A DNA stretch of 7,457 nucleotides from Modestobacter sp. (lineage in GTDB: Bacteria > Actinomycetota > Actinomycetes > Mycobacteriales > Geodermatophilaceae): positions 1 through 7,457 of the forward strand of contig JAOPWO010000050.1 in NCBI GenBank assembly GCA_025965635.1. Reading direction: 5' to 3'. Shown one piece after another: positions 6,000 through 7,457 of this stretch. The notes below the pieces were generated by a model. The model was not told the origin of the DNA and did no database searches. It saw only the letters and a program-made list of their open reading frames with translations. Made by a program: the position numbers and the translations under genes. Numbering within the stretch: the stretch's first letter is position 1; every line of letters starts with the position of its first letter.

Positions 6000-6403
6000 C
6001 AGAACGCGTTCCGCAGGTGGGTGACCCGGGCCGGGCCCGACGGCGGCACCAGGACGCCGATCACGTCGAAGCGGAGGTCGGGCGCGTGGTGGTCGTGCGC
6101 GTCCAGCCAGGCCCGGGCCAGCTGCCGCAGCCGGCGGCGTTTGACCGCCGTCACCGCCTCGACCGGGTGGCCGAAGCCGGCCGCCGAGCGGGTCTTCACC
6201 TCGCAGAACACCAGCGCGGCACCGTCGCGGGCCACCACGTCCAGCTCCCCCGCCCGGCACCGCCAGTTCCGGTCGAGAACCTCCAGGCCGGCGTCGGTCA
6301 GCACCCGCACGGCGACCCGCTCGCCGTAGGCGCCCAGGGCCGCACGAGGGGAGAGGCGGAGGCCGCAGGGCGGTCGCGGCGTCGGTTCCGGGGAGGTCTG
6401 CAC
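5999..6403 (-). CDS. YraN-family (UPF0102) putative endonuclease
   Basis: This encodes a 134-residue protein with the UPF0102 pattern of the PD-(D/E)xK nuclease fold: GAYGERVA (24-31), NWRCRAGELDVV (46-57), FCEVKTR (66-72) and FDVIGV (112-117). E28, E53, D55, E68 and K70 would form the metal site by family comparison. The biochemical role is not settled; its constant company with comM, dprA and rnhB suggests a part in recombination or DNA repair. The frame opens at GTG 6403 with no strong ribosome binding site, and the first 20 residues are Pro-rich and unlike the family, so the true start may be later. Its TGA overlaps the comM ATG by one base. Confidence 0.9.
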   Translation of the reverse strand: MQTSPEPTPRPPCGLRLSPRAALGAYGERVAVRVLTDAGLEVLDRNWRCRAGELDVVARDGAALVFCEVKTRSAAGFGHPVEAVTAVKRRRLRQLARAWLDAHDHHAPDLRFDVIGVLVPPSGPARVTHLRNAF

Positions 6404-6451
6404 CCCGCCGACCGTGCCGGGCGGCCCGGTCCCCGGCCAGGCTCCTGCTCA

Positions 6452-6481
6452 GGCTGTGGACGAGCCCACCGGCTGTGGACG
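6452..6481 (-). repeat. Two direct copies of GGCTGTGGACG, 19 bp apart, upstream of yraN
   Basis: The 11-mer occurs at 6452-6462 and 6471-6481, separated by 8 bases. On the minus strand it reads CGTCCACAGCC and lies 49-78 bases before the yraN start, a place suitable for an operator or activator site of the yraN-comM-dprA operon. Each copy contains a 7/9 or 8/9 match to the DnaA box TTGTCCACA. No clear -35/-10 pair was found between it and yraN. Confidence 0.5.
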
Positions 6482-6486
6482 GCGGG

Positions 6487-6530
6487 CGACGGGCCTGCCC
6501 GTCGGCAGCGACGCTCTCCCCGTGACGGGG
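6487..6530 (-). terminator. Tandem hairpins after the DUF2469 gene
   Basis: The first hairpin read on the minus strand (6530-6526 with 6522-6518, CCCCG and CGGGG, 3-base loop) begins one base after the DUF2469 stop codon. A second palindrome, CGACGGGC (6487-6494) with GCCCGTCG (6497-6504), follows; its 2-base loop would open to about 4 when folded. There is no T-run. Together they probably end or reduce transcription from rnhB-DUF2469 before yraN. Confidence 0.45.
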
Positions 6531-6531
6531 G

Positions 6532-6852
6532 TCAGGGCAGGCGCGGGTTGTCCGGCAGCTCGAGGTCGGGCTTGTCGAGCTCCTCCACGTTGACGTCCTT
6601 GAACGTCACCACCCGCACGTTCTTCACGAAGCGCGCCGGGCGGTACATGTCCCACACCCACGCATCGGAGAGCTTGAGCTCGAAGAACACCTCCCCCCCG
6701 GCGTCACGGACCTGCAGGTCCACCGAGTTGGCCAGGTAGAACCGGCGCTCGGTCTCCACGACGTAGGAGAACTGGCGGACGATGTCCTTGTACTCGCGAT
6801 AGAGCTGGAGCTCCATCTCGGTCTCGTACTTCTCGAGGTCCTCGGTGCTCAT
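6532..6852 (-). CDS. DUF2469 family protein (Rv2901c-like)
   Basis: This 106-residue protein is recognisable as DUF2469, a small acidic family found almost only in actinobacteria next to rnhB. It begins MSTEDLEKYETEMELQLYRE (an amphipathic, charged helix), continues with IVRQFSYVVETERRFYLAN (24-42) and alternating beta-type segments (VDLQVRD, VFFELKLSDAWVWDMY, VRVVTFKDVNVEEL), and ends in a Pro/Asp-rich tail. It has no signal peptide, membrane segment or catalytic motif that I can see, so it is presumably cytoplasmic. Its function is unknown. ATG 6852 overlaps the rnhB stop by four bases (ATGA), indicating coupled translation. Family assignment is confident; a role with RNase HII is only suggested by the constant pairing. 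Confidence 0.92.
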   Translation of the reverse strand: MSTEDLEKYETEMELQLYREYKDIVRQFSYVVETERRFYLANSVDLQVRDAGGEVFFELKLSDAWVWDMYRPARFVKNVRVVTFKDVNVEELDKPDLELPDNPRLP

Positions 6853-7457
6853 GCCCGATGCTCCACGAGCACCGGAGAGTCGGTCGGCTGGGTGCTCACC
6901 GGCACATCATCGTGCATGGGCCCCCGGGCGGACAGCCGCGGTGCCCGCGTGGCGTGCAGCGCGCTCGCCCGGGCCACGTTGACGAAGCGCATCCGGTGCT
7001 CGGGACACGGCCCGTGGCGGTCCAGAGCCTGGCTGTGCGCATCGGTGATGTAGCCCTTGTGCTCGTCGAACCCGTACTGCGGGAAGCGCTCGTGCAGGTC
7101 CACCATGACCCGGTCCCGGGTGACCTTGGCCAGCACGGACGCCGCGGCGACGCAGGCCGCGACCCGGTCGCCCTTCCAGACGGCCAGGGTGGGCTGGGCC
7201 AGGCCCGCGACGGGGAACCCGTCGGTGAGCACGTAGTCCGGTCCGGGCGCGAGCACGGACACCGCCCTGCGCAGGGCCTCGATGTTGGTGACGTGCATGC
7301 CGCGCTCGTCCAGCTCCGGCACGGGGATCGCGACCACCGACCAGGCGACGGCGCGGTCGACGACCTCGGCGTAGACCTCCTCGCGCGTGGCGGGGGTCAG
7401 CAGCTTGGAGTCGGCCAGGCCGGGTACGCGGCCGCGGCGACCGGCAGGGAGCACGCA
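6849..7457 (-). CDS. rnhB: Ribonuclease HII, N-terminus cut off by the window edge
   Basis: The frame enters at the right edge and gives 202 residues of RNase HII, beginning CVLPAGRRGRVPGLADSKLL. Only about the first 20-40 residues are missing, including the DEVGRG motif with two of the four acidic metal ligands. The other two are visible as D in VLTDG (7221-7223) and D in KVTRDR (7113-7115). Other family signatures are VWKGD, ASVLAKVTRD, YGFDEHKGY and GPCPEHRMRF. The enzyme cuts DNA at single ribonucleotides and on RNA-DNA hybrids, acting in ribonucleotide excision repair in the cytoplasm. After RFVNV there is a C-terminal tail of about 40 residues (Ala/Arg/Pro/Ser-rich), longer than in most RNases HII and probably disordered. 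It is coupled to the DUF2469 gene by a four-base overlap. Confidence 0.95.
   Translation of the reverse strand, partial: CVLPAGRRGRVPGLADSKLLTPATREEVYAEVVDRAVAWSVVAIPVPELDERGMHVTNIEALRRAVSVLAPGPDYVLTDGFPVAGLAQPTLAVWKGDRVAACVAAASVLAKVTRDRVMVDLHERFPQYGFDEHKGYITDAHSQALDRHGPCPEHRMRFVNVARASALHATRAPRLSARGPMHDDVPVSTQPTDSPVLVEHRA

Noticed and set aside
6000..6260. An 87-residue N-terminal extension of ComM in the same frame
   Set aside because: It overlaps yraN in another frame, is low-complexity, and ATG 5999 gives the family's normal start and length.
5277..6739. Long plus-strand open frames opposite comM and yraN
   Set aside because: They mirror well-supported minus-strand genes and show no protein family features.

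Overview
The window looks like a core chromosomal segment of a very high-GC actinobacterium. The reasons are the strong G/C bias at third codon positions, frequent GTG starts, tightly overlapping genes and the gene order. That order, rnhB - DUF2469 - yraN - comM - dprA - xerC - (sigma factor) - M23 peptidase, is the one I recall from Mycobacterium (Rv2902c to Rv2891) and Streptomyces (the whiG neighbourhood). A Geodermatophilaceae-like genus is my guess from the style of the proteins; the sequence alone does not prove it.

Layout from low to high coordinates. The 3' end of an M23-type peptidase gene on the + strand (1-309) converges on a minus-strand block, with a perfect 21-bp hairpin between them. 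All further intact genes are on the minus strand. They are a four-helix membrane protein of unknown function (415-909), a WhiG/FliA-type sigma factor (1047-1847), and the tyrosine recombinase XerC (1904-2872). After a gap holding a truncated plus-strand RidA-like gene come dprA (3280-4482), comM/yifB (4479-5999), yraN (5999-6403), a DUF2469 gene (6532-6852) and the 3' part of rnhB (6849-7457, cut by the window edge).

Transcription on the minus strand appears to fall into three or four units. rnhB and the DUF2469 gene overlap by ATGA and are followed by hairpins. yraN, comM and dprA overlap by 1 and 4 bases and should be translationally coupled. xerC has its own candidate promoter, placed so that its mRNA would be leaderless, and the sigma gene follows 56 bases downstream with a good ribosome binding site. 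The membrane protein gene is separated by a 137-base gap. DprA, ComM and YraN are linked in other bacteria to handling incoming or recombining DNA, XerC to chromosome dimer resolution, and RNase HII to removing ribonucleotides from DNA, so most of the window is DNA maintenance. The sigma factor belongs to motility or development control.

I see no mobile element, CRISPR array, RNA gene or new defence system. The most notable departures from a plain housekeeping region are the ridA remnant that stops at the dprA end, the promoter/hairpin arrangement before xerC, the pairs of GCTGTGG repeats in two intergenic gaps, and the non-canonical active site of the M23 protein.
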